A stretch of DNA of 64,000 nucleotides from NCBI RefSeq assembly GCF_008312835.1, contig NZ_VSKS01000026.1:38536-102535 (forward strand), written 5' to 3'. Shown in pieces: positions 16,206-25,617 of the stretch; the stretch's first letter is position 1, and every line of letters starts with the position of its first letter. A program made the translations under genes and the position numbers. A model generated the notes under the pieces. It was not told where the DNA came from, made no database searches, and saw only the letters and a program-made list of their open reading frames with translations. The DNA comes from Streptomyces marokkonensis (GTDB taxonomy: Bacteria > Actinomycetota > Actinomycetes > Streptomycetales > Streptomycetaceae).

Positions 16206-17060
16206 TCAGCCCTTGAGCGCGGCGGCGACGGCCTCGGCGAGCGGGGTGGTCGGGCGGCCGGCCAGCCGGGACAGATCGCCGCTGTCGACGACGAGCTCAC
16301 CCTTCTCGATCGAGACGTCCACGCCCGCGAGGACGGCGGCCATCGGCCCGGGCACGCCGGCGCCGGCCAGGATGCCGGTGAGCGCCTCCGGCGTGACCGG
16401 GGTGTAGGCGATCTCCCTGCCGGTCTGCCGGCTCAGCTCGGCCGCGTACTCGGCGAAGCTCCACGCCTCGTCGCCGCCCAGCTCGTACGTCGCGTTCTCG
16501 TGCCCCTCACCGGTCAGCACGGCGACGGCGGCGGCCGCGTAGTCGGCCCGCGAGGCCGAGGAGACCCGGCCCTCGCCGGCGGCCGCGAGGACCGCGTCGT
16601 GCTCCAGCACCGGGGCGAGGTTCTCGGTGTAGTTCTCGTGGTACCAGCCGTTGCGCAGCAGTACGTACGGCACGCCGGAGCCCAGCAGCGCCTCCTCGGT
16701 GCCGCGGTGGTCGTCGGCGAGGGCGGCGCTCAGCGGGCCGGGGGCGCTGGTGTAGGCGAGCAGGGCGACGCCGGCGGCCTTCGCGGCGTCGATGACGACT
16801 TGGTGCTGCCGCACCCTGCCCTTGTCGAACTCGTTGCCGGAGATCAGCAGCACCTTGTCGCCGGCCGCGAACACGCCGTCGAAGGTGCCGGGGGCGTTGT
16901 AGTCGGCGACCGCGACGCGCACGCCGCGCCCCGCGAGGTCCGCGGCCTTCTCGGCGCTGCGCACGACGGCGGTGACCTGCTCGGCCGGAACCTTCTCCAG
17001 CAGCTGCTGCACGACGAGGCGGCCGAGCTTTCCGGTGGCTCCGGTGACGACGATGCTCAT
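16206..17060 (-). CDS. NmrA-like NAD(P)H:quinone oxidoreductase (QOR2-type)
   Basis: The 284-residue protein starts MSIVVTGATGKLGRLVVQQL; the TGATGKLG motif is the NAD(P)-binding glycine-rich loop of an atypical SDR. SGNEFDKGRVRQHQVVIDAAK and LLRNGWYHENY are typical of the YtfG/QOR2 subgroup, which reduces quinones with NADPH. ATG 17060 follows AAGGAG. It is divergent from an HxlR regulator with a shared 91-base promoter region, an arrangement usually meaning the regulator controls the oxidoreductase in response to quinone or electrophile stress. Confidence 0.93.
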   Translation of the reverse strand: MSIVVTGATGKLGRLVVQQLLEKVPAEQVTAVVRSAEKAADLAGRGVRVAVADYNAPGTFDGVFAAGDKVLLISGNEFDKGRVRQHQVVIDAAKAAGVALLAYTSAPGPLSAALADDHRGTEEALLGSGVPYVLLRNGWYHENYTENLAPVLEHDAVLAAAGEGRVSSASRADYAAAAVAVLTGEGHENATYELGGDEAWSFAEYAAELSRQTGREIAYTPVTPEALTGILAGAGVPGPMAAVLAGVDVSIEKGELVVDSGDLSRLAGRPTTPLAEAVAAALKG

Positions 17061-17117
17061 GGTTCGTAACTCCTTGTGGGGTGGGTGTGCCACTCACCAT
17101 AGGAGGTGCGCTAACTA

Positions 17118-17148
17118 TTGGAAAGTACCCACCTTGAGGTAAGGTACT
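17118..17148 (+). promoter_or_regulatory. HxlR promoter with overlapping palindromic operator
   Basis: TTGGAA (17118-17123) and TAAGGT (17140-17145) are 16 bases apart and end 6 bases before the ATG of the HxlR gene, so its message is probably leaderless. AGTACC (17124-17129) and GGTACT (17143-17148) form a perfect inverted repeat around an inner ACCTTGAGGT palindrome, a likely HxlR operator covering the promoter. Confidence 0.5.
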
Positions 17149-17151
17149 GGC

Positions 17152-17532
17152 ATGGCAGTAAGTAATGGTGGCCGGGGCGGCGACGGCGAGGCGATGTGCC
17201 CGCACCGACTGGTCCTGGAACACGTGACCAGCCGCTGGGGCGTCCTCGTGCTGATCCGGCTCCTGGAGCGCCCGCACCGCTTCAGCGAACTGCGCCGCGC
17301 GATCGGCAGGGTTAGCGAGAAGATGCTCACCCAGACCCTCCAGACCCTGGAGCGCGACGGCATGGTCCACCGCGACGCCAAGCCGGTCATCCCGCCCCGC
17401 GTCGACTACTCCCTCACCGGCCTGGGCCGCGAGGCCGCCGAACAGGTGCGCGACCTCGCCCTGTGGACCGAGAAGCGCATGACCGACGTGCTCGCCGCCC
17501 GGCAGGCGTACGACGAGGCCCGGACGCCGTAG
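17152..17532 (+). CDS. HxlR-family winged-helix transcriptional regulator
   Basis: This is a 126-residue protein with one winged helix: CPHRLVLEHVTSRWGVLVLIRLLERPHRFSEL-type opening and the recognition region ISEKML-like VSEKMLTQTLQTLERDG. A cysteine at 17 just before the HTH is the position used for redox sensing in some HxlR/YodB proteins (established for YodB; only suggestive here). It probably represses the divergent quinone oxidoreductase and itself. No ribosome site precedes the ATG, consistent with leaderless transcription. Confidence 0.93.
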   Translation: MAVSNGGRGGDGEAMCPHRLVLEHVTSRWGVLVLIRLLERPHRFSELRRAIGRVSEKMLTQTLQTLERDGMVHRDAKPVIPPRVDYSLTGLGREAAEQVRDLALWTEKRMTDVLAARQAYDEARTP

Positions 17533-17546
17533 GGCGCCCGGGCCTC
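17515..17546. terminator. Hairpin at the HxlR/korB convergence
   Basis: GAGGCCCGG (17515-17523) pairs with CCGGGCCTC (17538-17546) with a 14-base loop. It overlaps the HxlR stop codon and precedes the convergent korB stop by about 20 bases. Confidence 0.45.
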
Positions 17547-17565
17547 CTGCGGATCGCGGCGGCCG

Positions 17566-18616
<1,051 letters not shown>

Positions 18617-18624
<8 letters not shown>

Positions 18625-20548
18625 CGATGGCCTCCTTCAGCGCCGTGGCGAGCTGCTCCGCCTTGAACGGCATGCCGTTGACCTGGTTGTACGAGTGGGC
18701 GTCCACCAGGTACTTCGCCCGGATGAGAGTGGCGAGCTGACCGAGGTTCATCTCGGGGACCACCACCCTGTCGTACTTCTCGAGCACCGCCGCGAGATTG
18801 CGCGGGAAGGGGTTCAGGTGCCGCAGGTGGGCCTGCGCGACCCGCTCCCCGGCGTTCCGCAGCCGCCGCACGGCCGCCGTGATCGGCCCGTACGTCGAGC
18901 CCCAGCCCAGCACCAGCAGGCGCGCCGTCCCGTCCGGGTCGTCGACGTCGAGGTCGGGTACGTCGATGCCGTCGATCTTGGCCTGACGGGTGCGCACCAT
19001 GAAGTCGTGGTTGGCGGGGTCGTACGAGATGTTGCCGGTGCCGTCCTGCTTCTCGATGCCGCCGATGCGGTGCTCCAGACCCGGCGTGCCGGGGACCGCC
19101 CACGGCCGGGCCAGAGTCTGCGGATCGCGCTTGTAGGGCCAGAACACCTCGGTGCCGTCGTCCAGGGCGTGATTGGGGCCCTGCGCGAACTGCACCCTCA
19201 GATCGGGCAGCTCCTCCAGGTCCGGGATCCGCCACGGCTCGCTGCCGTTGGCCAGGTAGCCGTCGGACAGGAGGAAGACGGGGGTGCGGTAGGACAGCGC
19301 GATCCGGGCCGCCTCCATGGCCGCGTCGAAGCAGTCGGCCGGGGTGCGCGGGGCGACGACCGGGACCGGGGCCTCGCCGTTGCGGCCGTACATCGCCTGC
19401 AGCAGATCCGCCTGCTCCGTCTTGGTCGGCAGACCCGTGGACGGCCCGCCGCGCTGGATGTCCACGATCAGCAGCGGCAGCTCCAGCGACACCGCGAGAC
19501 CGATCGTCTCCGACTTCAGCGCCACCCCCGGTCCCGAGGTCGTCGTCACCGCGAGCGAGCCGCCGAAGGCCGCCCCGAGCGCGGCACCGATGCCGGCGAT
19601 CTCGTCCTCGGCCTGGAAGGTGCGCACACCGAAGTTCTTGTGCCGGCTCAGCTCGTGCAGGATGTCCGAGGCCGGAGTGATCGGATACGAGCCCAGGAAC
19701 AGCGGGAGGTCCGCCTGCCGGGAGGCGGCGACCAGCCCGTAGGACAGGGCCAGGTTCCCGGAGATGTTGCGGTAGACACCCGGCGGGAACGCCGTCGCCG
19801 CCGGCGCCACCTCGTAGGAGACCGCGAAGTCCTCCGTCGTCTCACCGAAGTTCCAGCCCGCCCGGAAGGCCGCGATGTTCGCCTCCGCGATGTCGGGCTT
19901 CTTGGCGAACTTCGACCGCAGGAACTTCTCCGTGCCCTCGGTGGGCCGGTGGTACATCCAGCTCAGCAGGCCGAGCGCGAACATGTTCTTGCTGCGCTCG
20001 GCCTCCTTGCGGCTGAGGTCGAAGTCCTTGAGCGCCTCCACCGTCAGCGTCGTCAGCGGCACCGGGTGCAGGTGGTAGCCGTCCAGCGAGCCGTCCTCCA
20101 GGGGGCTGCTGTCGTAGCCGACCTTCTGCATCGCCCGCCGGGTGAACTCGTCGGTGTTGACGATGATCTCCGCACCGCGCGGCAGGTCGCCGATGTTGGC
20201 CTTCAGCGCGGCCGGGTTCATCGCCACCAGCACGTTCGGCGCGTCGCCCGGGGTGAGGATGTCGTGGTCGGCGAAGTGGAGCTGGAAGGAAGAGACACCG
20301 GGCAGGGTTCCGGCGGGGGCGCGGATCTCGGCCGGGAAGTTCGGCAGCGTGGAGAGGTCGTTGCCGAACGACGCGGTCTCCGAGGTGAAACGGTCCCCGG
20401 TGAGCTGCATCCCGTCACCCGAGTCCCCCGCGAACCGGATGATCACCCGGTCGAGCCGGCGGACGTCCTTTGTGCCCGCCGCTGTGCGCTGCTCTCCCAC
20501 GACTGCTCCGTCGGCATGCTCCGCTGTGCTGCTGACCTGGCTGGTCAC
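18617..20548 (-). CDS. korA: 2-oxoacid:ferredoxin oxidoreductase alpha subunit (gamma-alpha fusion)
   Basis: The 643-residue protein fuses the gamma domain (about 30-225, opening RVIIRFAGDSGDGMQLTGD) to the alpha domain (from about 260, with GSYPITPASDILHELS and the TFQAEDEIAGIGAALGA block). The fused form is the one found in aerobic actinobacteria such as M. tuberculosis. It accepts 2-oxoglutarate and hands electrons to ferredoxin through KorB. Start GTG 20548 follows GAGGAGG. An imperfect palindrome lies 64-82 bases upstream. It is adjacent to a two-component system and the second nuo operon, the basis of a functional link proposed in the findings. Confidence 0.95.
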
Positions 20549-20611
20549 TGAACTGGACCTCCTCGAGGGCGGCTGTCCGGGACGGCCTTCCCGCAGGCCC
20601 TCCCCGGATCA

Positions 20612-20630
20612 ACCCTACGTCCGTAAGGGT
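20612..20630. promoter_or_regulatory. Imperfect palindrome upstream of korA
   Basis: ACCCTACG and CGTAAGGGT form an inverted repeat with one bulged base. Read leftward it includes TAGGGT, which fits a -10 box, but no convincing -35 was found. It lies between korA and the stop of the response-regulator gene, so it could also be a weak hairpin. Confidence 0.3.
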
Positions 20631-20679
20631 CGCCTTCCTTGGGTCATTCGCATGTTGGACACGACTTCGAGACGTCCCA

Positions 20680-21351
20680 CTAGGAGTTGAGGTAGGTGAG
20701 AACCGCCAGGACCCGCCGGTGATCGCCGTCGCTCGGGGAGAGCCCCAGCTTCAGGAAGATGTTGCTGACGTGCTTCTCCACGGCGCCGTCGCTGACCACC
20801 AGCTGCCTGGCGATCGCCGAGTTCGTCCGCCCCTCGGCCATCAGCCCCAGGACCTCACGCTCACGCGGGGTGAGCCCGGCGAGCACGTCCTGCTTGCGGC
20901 TGCGCCCCAGCAGCTGCGCGACCACCTCCGGGTCCAGCGCGGTCCCGCCCCCGGCCACCCGCACCACCGCGTCCACGAACTCGCGCACCTCGGCCACCCG
21001 GTCCTTCAGCAGGTAGCCGACGCCCCGGCTGGACCCGGCGAGCAGTTCCGTGGCGTAGCGCTCCTCCACGTACTGCGACAGCACCAGCACCCCGACACCC
21101 GGATGCGCCTTGCGCAGCTGCACCGCGGCCCGCACGCCCTCGTCCGTGTGCGTCGGCGGCATCCGTACGTCGGCCACCACGACGTCCGGGAGCAGGTTCT
21201 GCCCGTCCAGCTCGGTGATGGTCTTGATCAGCGCCTCTCCGTCGCCGACACCGGCCACGACCTCGTGCCCCCGGTCGGTCAGCAGCCGGGTCAGGCCCTC
21301 CCGCAGCAGCACCGAATCCTCGGCGATGACCACCCGCACCCTGTCCTCCAC
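20680..21351 (-). CDS. NarL/FixJ-family two-component response regulator
   Basis: The 223-residue regulator has a receiver domain with acidic pocket EDS (11-12), phospho-acceptor Asp61 in VVVADVRMPP, and a conserved Lys in LLKDRV. The C-terminal LuxR-type HTH is LTPREREVLGLMAEGRTNSAI. It should dimerise on phosphorylation by one or both upstream kinases and bind target promoters. GTG 21351 gives the full frame, but a GTG at 21339 has a much better GGAGG site at 5 bases and would start VRVVIAED; the true start may be there. It is the last gene of the kinase-kinase-regulator set. Confidence 0.93.
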   Translation of the reverse strand: MEDRVRVVIAEDSVLLREGLTRLLTDRGHEVVAGVGDGEALIKTITELDGQNLLPDVVVADVRMPPTHTDEGVRAAVQLRKAHPGVGVLVLSQYVEERYATELLAGSSRGVGYLLKDRVAEVREFVDAVVRVAGGGTALDPEVVAQLLGRSRKQDVLAGLTPREREVLGLMAEGRTNSAIARQLVVSDGAVEKHVSNIFLKLGLSPSDGDHRRVLAVLTYLNS

Positions 21352-21526
21352 GCTCTTCGGCCCCCCACGCCTGTTCCGGGCCCGCCCTCCTGGCGGGCCC
21401 GGTCGTCAACAGGTCCAGCATTCCAGCATTCGCCGGGGGATGGGCCGGGGCTACGCGATCGGGGGTGTCGCCGCGGGTCGCCGTCCGTGTGTGCGTCCCG
21501 TGGCTCCGCTCCGCACGCGACCGGCG

Positions 21527-21574
21527 CGCGGACGGGCGGGTGCGGGCTCCTGGCCCCGCACCCGCCCGTCCGCG
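21527..21574 (-). terminator. Very stable 20-bp hairpin between kinase and response regulator
   Basis: Positions 21527-21546 and 21555-21574 are perfectly complementary over 20 bases with an 8-base loop, nearly all G/C. It lies just downstream of the second kinase and before the regulator, so it may cut read-through and uncouple regulator dosage from the kinases. No U-tract is present. Confidence 0.65.
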
Positions 21575-21601
21575 GCCCGGTCTCCCGGTCTCACCACGTG
21601 G

Positions 21602-22966
21602 TCACCGGGTGCGCTCCGCGCGCCACGGCAGTTCGGCGGTCACCCGGGTCGGGCCGCCGGCCGGTGAGTCGACCACCAGGATCCCGTCCACCGCGTCCAG
21701 CCGCTCCGTCAGACCCGACAGTCCCGAACCCCGGGAGGTGTCGGCGCCGCCCACCCCGTTGTCCGTGACCTGGAGCATCAGCCGGTTCTCCGACCGCCAC
21801 ACCTCCACGGCCGCCCAGGTCGCCCGCGCGTGCTTGCTGACGTTCTGCAGCAGCTCCGAGGCCGTGAAGTAGGCGATGCCCTCGATGGCCGGCGCGGGCC
21901 GCTCCGTCAGGTCCACCTCCACCTGCACCGGGACCGTGCACCGGGAGGCGACCGAGGACAGGGCCGCGTCCAGGCCCCGGTCGGTCAGGACCGCCGGATG
22001 GATGCCGCGCGCCAGGTCCCGCAGCTCCTGCAGCGCCGTCTTCACCTCGCCGTGCGCCTCGTCCACCATCCGCGCCGCGACCCGCGGGTCCTCCCGCAGC
22101 TTCTCCTTCGCCAGCCCCAGGTCCATGGCCAGCGCCACCAGCCGGGCCTGCGCCCCGTCGTGCAGGTCGCGCTCGATGCGCCGCAGGTCCGCCGCCGCCG
22201 TGTCCACCACGACGCCGCGGTCCGACTCCAGCTCCACCACCCGCGTGGCCAGCCGGGACGGTCCGAGCAGCCCGTGCACCATCAGCCGGTCCACCATCGT
22301 CAGCGCCCGCACGATCCACGGCGTGGCGAGCGTGAACAGCAGGCCCACCCCCGCGGTCACCGAGATCTCGAAGGCGTTGTCCAGATAGATCCGGTGCTGC
22401 TCGTCGCCGTACAGCTGTATGCCGTCCTGCCCGGCGTACGCGGGGAAGACCCAGAACCACAGCGGGTACGTCAGCAGCGACCAGCCCAGCGTCCACAGGG
22501 TCACGGTGACGGCGAAGGAGAGCACCGCCCACGGCAGCTGGATCACCGCGTACAGCAGCGACCGCCAGGACGCGCCGCTCTTGAGCACGGCACCGACCCA
22601 CCCCATGAGCCCGTGCCGCTTCGTCCGCAACGGCTCCGGCTCGCCCACCTCCAGGCCCAGCAGCCCCCGCGCCCGCGCCCGCTCCACCGACCCGAGGCCC
22701 CGGCAGCCGGCGAGCGCCGCCGCCAGCACCGGGACGCCGAGGAACGTCACCAGCAGGCCCGCCCCCAGCGACACCATGGTGACCGCGTACGTGAAGAGCA
22801 GGATGCTGATCGGCAGGCTCAGCAGCACGTACCCCAGCTCGCGCCAGGTGCGTCCCTCGACCGGCGCCCGCAGCGCGGCCGGCATCCGGTGCCGCCGTCC
22901 CTCGGCGTTCCCGGTGTGTCCGGGCCCCGCGTGGAGCCCGTAGCCCTGTCCGTACTCCGTGGCCAT
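21602..22966 (-). CDS. Two-component sensor histidine kinase (HisKA_3), second paralogue
   Basis: The 454-residue membrane kinase has hydrophobic segments around 45-90 (paired), 135-175 and 205-225 in an N-terminal sensor (DUF1707/PspC-unrelated 'sensor domain' type). The HisKA_3 dimerisation region carries phospho-acceptor His269 in RDLHDGAQARL. A HATPase_c domain follows with NVSKHARAT (N box), DNGVGG (G1) and GSGLSGL (G2). It is a paralogue of the kinase upstream, sharing long near-identical segments. ATG 22966 has GAAGGA upstream. It presumably phosphorylates the regulator encoded next. Confidence 0.94.
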   Translation of the reverse strand: MATEYGQGYGLHAGPGHTGNAEGRRHRMPAALRAPVEGRTWRELGYVLLSLPISILLFTYAVTMVSLGAGLLVTFLGVPVLAAALAGCRGLGSVERARARGLLGLEVGEPEPLRTKRHGLMGWVGAVLKSGASWRSLLYAVIQLPWAVLSFAVTVTLWTLGWSLLTYPLWFWVFPAYAGQDGIQLYGDEQHRIYLDNAFEISVTAGVGLLFTLATPWIVRALTMVDRLMVHGLLGPSRLATRVVELESDRGVVVDTAAADLRRIERDLHDGAQARLVALAMDLGLAKEKLREDPRVAARMVDEAHGEVKTALQELRDLARGIHPAVLTDRGLDAALSSVASRCTVPVQVEVDLTERPAPAIEGIAYFTASELLQNVSKHARATWAAVEVWRSENRLMLQVTDNGVGGADTSRGSGLSGLTERLDAVDGILVVDSPAGGPTRVTAELPWRAERTR

Positions 22967-23066
22967 CGGCGTCGTCCTTCTTCTCGTCCGGAGCTGTGCT
23001 GTCCTTTCCCCAGACTGCTCCGCCGCAGGTCGGCGGACCATGGAGGCCGTCGCAGTCTTGGGCGGG

Positions 23067-23079
23067 GGTTTTCCCTACC
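23067..23079 (-). promoter_or_regulatory. Shared 13-base motif, copy B
   Basis: On the minus strand this reads GGTAGGGAAAACC. It overlaps the stop codon of the first kinase and lies about 100 bases before the second kinase start. A matching element, GGTAGGGTTTTCC, lies upstream of the first kinase. Confidence 0.35.
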
Positions 23080-24334
23080 TCCGGCCGCGGACGGACGCCC
23101 CCTTGGCCGTCCGCGCGTCCGGGGCGAGGACACCGGAACGGTCCCGCCACGGCAGCTCCGCCGTCACGGTCGTCGGACCGCCCTCCGGCGAGTCCACGAC
23201 GAACAGTCCGTCCACCGCGCCCAGCCGGTCGGCGAGGCCCCGCATGCCCGTCCCGCCCTCCAGGCTCGCGCCACCGCGCCCGTCGTCCCGGACCTGGAGG
23301 AACAGCCGGCCCTCCGACCGCCATGCCTCGACCGCGGCCGACCGGGCCCCGCTGTGCTTGCTGACGTTCTGCAGCAGCTCCGAGACGGTGAAGTAGGCGA
23401 TGCCCTCGATGGCGGCGGCCGGGCGCTCGTCCAGGTCGACGGTCACCGTCACCGGCACCGTGCAGCGCGAGGCGACCGAGGACAGGGCGGCGTCCAGGCC
23501 CCGGTCGGTCAGCACCGCGGGATGGATGCCGCGCGCCAGGTCCCGCAGCTCCTGCAGGGCCAGCTTCACCTCGCCGTGCGCCTCCTCCACCATGGACGCC
23601 GCGGCGTCGGGGTCCTCCAGGAGCTTCTCCTTGGCCAGGCCCAGCCCCATCGCCAGATTGACCAGCCGGGCCTGCGCCCCGTCGTGCAGATCGCGCTCGA
23701 TGCGCCGCAGGTCCGCCGCCGCCGTGTCGACCACCACGCCCCGGTCGGACTCCAGCTCGGCGATGCGCTGCTCCAGTTCGTCGGAGGGGGACAGCAGGCC
23801 GCGCACCATCGCCCGGTCCGCGTTGGTCAGGGCCCGCACGACGAACGGCAGCACAGGCCACAGCACGAACAGGCCGGTCAGCGTGACGACGAAGGTGAGG
23901 ATCCCCCACGGCAGCCGGATCAGCTCGTACAGGACCGTGCGCCAGCCCACCGGGTCCTTCAGCGCCATCCACAGCTGAGGCCAGAACCCCCCGGGCCCGC
24001 GCAGGGGCAGCCGGCTCGGCTCCTCCACCCGCACCCCGAGCAGCTTCCTGGCCCGCGCCCGCTCCAGCCTGCCCAGCAGCCGCGCGCCCATCAGTCCGAC
24101 GGCGAGCAGCGGGAACCCGATCACCGTGACGGTCAGTCCGAGACCGGTGGACAGCATGGTCACCGTGTAGACGAAGCCCACCAGCGACACCGGGAGGTTC
24201 GCCAGGAGATGGGCGATCTCCTTCCAGGTGTGCGCGTCGTAGGCGAAACGGGCCGGCGGCGGGCGGTCGCCGTGCCCTGCCGGTTCCGGCACTGCCGTGA
24301 CGGGCGTGCCCGGGGGCGCGAAACGTTCGGTCAT
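23075..24334 (-). CDS. Two-component sensor histidine kinase (HisKA_3), first paralogue
   Basis: The 419-residue kinase has a similar architecture to its neighbour: membrane segments at about 45-90 and 138-170, His217 in RDLHDGAQARL, then HATPase_c motifs NVSKHSGAR, DDGRGG and GTGMRGL. The extra 30-residue transmembrane insert of the second paralogue is missing. ATG 24334 lacks a strong ribosome site; the frame is open to 24394. It is divergent from the nuo operon across 240 bases, so both may respond to the same regulator. Confidence 0.93.
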   Translation of the reverse strand: MTERFAPPGTPVTAVPEPAGHGDRPPPARFAYDAHTWKEIAHLLANLPVSLVGFVYTVTMLSTGLGLTVTVIGFPLLAVGLMGARLLGRLERARARKLLGVRVEEPSRLPLRGPGGFWPQLWMALKDPVGWRTVLYELIRLPWGILTFVVTLTGLFVLWPVLPFVVRALTNADRAMVRGLLSPSDELEQRIAELESDRGVVVDTAAADLRRIERDLHDGAQARLVNLAMGLGLAKEKLLEDPDAAASMVEEAHGEVKLALQELRDLARGIHPAVLTDRGLDAALSSVASRCTVPVTVTVDLDERPAAAIEGIAYFTVSELLQNVSKHSGARSAAVEAWRSEGRLFLQVRDDGRGGASLEGGTGMRGLADRLGAVDGLFVVDSPEGGPTTVTAELPWRDRSGVLAPDARTAKGASVRGRR

Positions 24335-24397
24335 GTGGCACAGCCTGCCCGGAGCCGGGAGGCCGGCGCCATGGAGCGGACCGCCAGGGCGCACTGA

Positions 24398-24410
24398 GGA
24401 AAACCCTACC
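24398..24410 (-). promoter_or_regulatory. Shared 13-base motif, copy A
   Basis: On the minus strand this reads GGTAGGGTTTTCC, matching copy B except for the A/T core (TTTT against AAAA). It lies 64-76 bases before the first kinase start and about 165 bases before nuoA, a suitable place for a response-regulator site serving both directions. Confidence 0.38.
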
Positions 24411-24437
24411 CCCGCGTGCGGAGCGGTGACGGGCTGC

Positions 24438-24465
24438 TTACTGTGCCTTTATCAGGGCCTAGACT
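24438..24465 (+). promoter_or_regulatory. Candidate promoter of the second nuo operon
   Basis: TAGACT (24460-24465) fits the TAnnnT -10 pattern; TTACTG (24438-24443) is a poor -35 at 16 bases. Transcription would begin near 24472, leaving a leader of about 100 bases before nuoA. The weak -35 would suit an activated promoter. Confidence 0.35.
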
Positions 24466-24574
24466 CCCGTGCGTACAGATCGTCGAACCATGGCGTTCGG
24501 CGTTCACCGGCACGGATCGAGGGCACGGGACAGGCATGGGCCCGGGCGCCGATCCGAGGGAGTGAGGGGCGGAC

Positions 24575-24967
24575 GTGCGGGAATCGACCGTCGTCGCGGC
24601 GGACTACTTCCAGTCCTACTCGGTCGTCGGACTGCTCGCCGTCGTCGGCCTGCTCTTCGTCGCCGTGGCCTTCGGGGCGGGACGCCTGCTGCGGCCGGTG
24701 GTCCCCACGCCCGAGAAACTCATGACGTACGAGTGCGGAGTCGACCCCGTCGGTGAGGGCTGGGCCCACACCCAGGTCCGCTACTACGTCTACGCCTTCC
24801 TCTACGTGATCTTCGCCGTCGACTCGATCTTCCTCTTCCCCTGGGCCACGGTCTTCGCCGCCGACGGCTACGGTGCGACCACCCTCGTGGAGATGTTCAT
24901 CTTCCTCGGCTTCCTCGCCGTGGGTCTGCTGTACGCATACAAGAAGGGCGTCCTGACATGGACGTGA
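24575..24967 (+). CDS. nuoA: Alternative complex I subunit A
   Basis: This 130-residue membrane subunit has three hydrophobic helices (about 15-40, 70-92, 103-123). It carries the NuoA hallmark [11 protein letters not shown] in the loop after helix 1 and [15 protein letters not shown] in helix 2. NuoA helps form the entry to the quinone channel with NuoH and NuoJ. GTG 24575 follows GTGAGGGGC. It overlaps nuoB by 10 bases. It is the first gene of a second nuo cluster (nuoA2 in the usual Streptomyces naming), distinct from the full 14-gene operon that Streptomyces also carry elsewhere. Confidence 0.95.
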   Translation: MRESTVVAADYFQSYSVVGLLAVVGLLFVAVAFGAGRLLRPVVPTPEKLMTYECGVDPVGEGWAHTQVRYYVYAFLYVIFAVDSIFLFPWATVFAADGYGATTLVEMFIFLGFLAVGLLYAYKKGVLTWT

Positions 24968-25617
24968 CCCCGTCCGCCCCCGAGCCGGTCCTGCTTCCGG
25001 AACCGAAGAGGCTCGGCGCGCTCGCCCGGCTGGCGCCCGAGCCGATGAAGGTGGTCCTCAACTGGGGCCGCCGCTACTCGCTCTGGGTCTTCAACTTCGG
25101 CCTCGCCTGCTGCGCGATCGAGTTCATCGCCGCGTCGATGGCCCGGCACGACTTCATCCGCCTCGGCGTCATCCCGTTCGCCCCGGGACCGCGACAGGCC
25201 GACCTGATGGTGGTGTCGGGCACGGTCACGGACAAGATGGCGCCCGCGGTGAAGCGCCTGTACGAGCAGATGCCCGAGCCGAAGTACGTCATCTCCTTCG
25301 GCGCGTGCAGCAACTGCGGCGGCCCGTACTGGGACTCCTACTCCGTGACCAAGGGCGTGGACCAGATCATCCCGGTCGACGTCTACGTCCCCGGCTGCCC
25401 GCCCCGGCCCGAGGCGCTGCTCCAGGGGGTCCTGAAGCTCCAGGAGAAGATCGCACGGGAGTCGCTGGGGGAGCGGTACGGCACCCCGGCGCCCGGTGCC
25501 GCCTCCGCCGCGGGGCGGCCCTCGGCGGCGGCGCTGCGGAGCGGGCTGGTCGCGCCGCCTGCGCCGCCCGCGCCGTCCGGTGAGACCGGTGAGACCGGTG
25601 ACAGGGGGGAACGATGA
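24958..25617 (+). CDS. nuoB: Alternative complex I subunit B (N2 cluster)
   Basis: The 219-residue peripheral subunit carries ligands for the terminal [4Fe-4S] cluster N2: the tandem cysteines in [10 protein letters not shown], the cysteine in [14 protein letters not shown], and [12 protein letters not shown]. It passes electrons to quinone at the interface with NuoD in normal complex I. The C-terminal 45 residues are a Pro/Ala/Gly-rich extension beyond the usual end. Its start overlaps nuoA and its stop overlaps nuoC (ATGA), so translation is coupled. Confidence 0.95.
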   Translation: MDVTPSAPEPVLLPEPKRLGALARLAPEPMKVVLNWGRRYSLWVFNFGLACCAIEFIAASMARHDFIRLGVIPFAPGPRQADLMVVSGTVTDKMAPAVKRLYEQMPEPKYVISFGACSNCGGPYWDSYSVTKGVDQIIPVDVYVPGCPPRPEALLQGVLKLQEKIARESLGERYGTPAPGAASAAGRPSAAALRSGLVAPPAPPAPSGETGETGDRGER

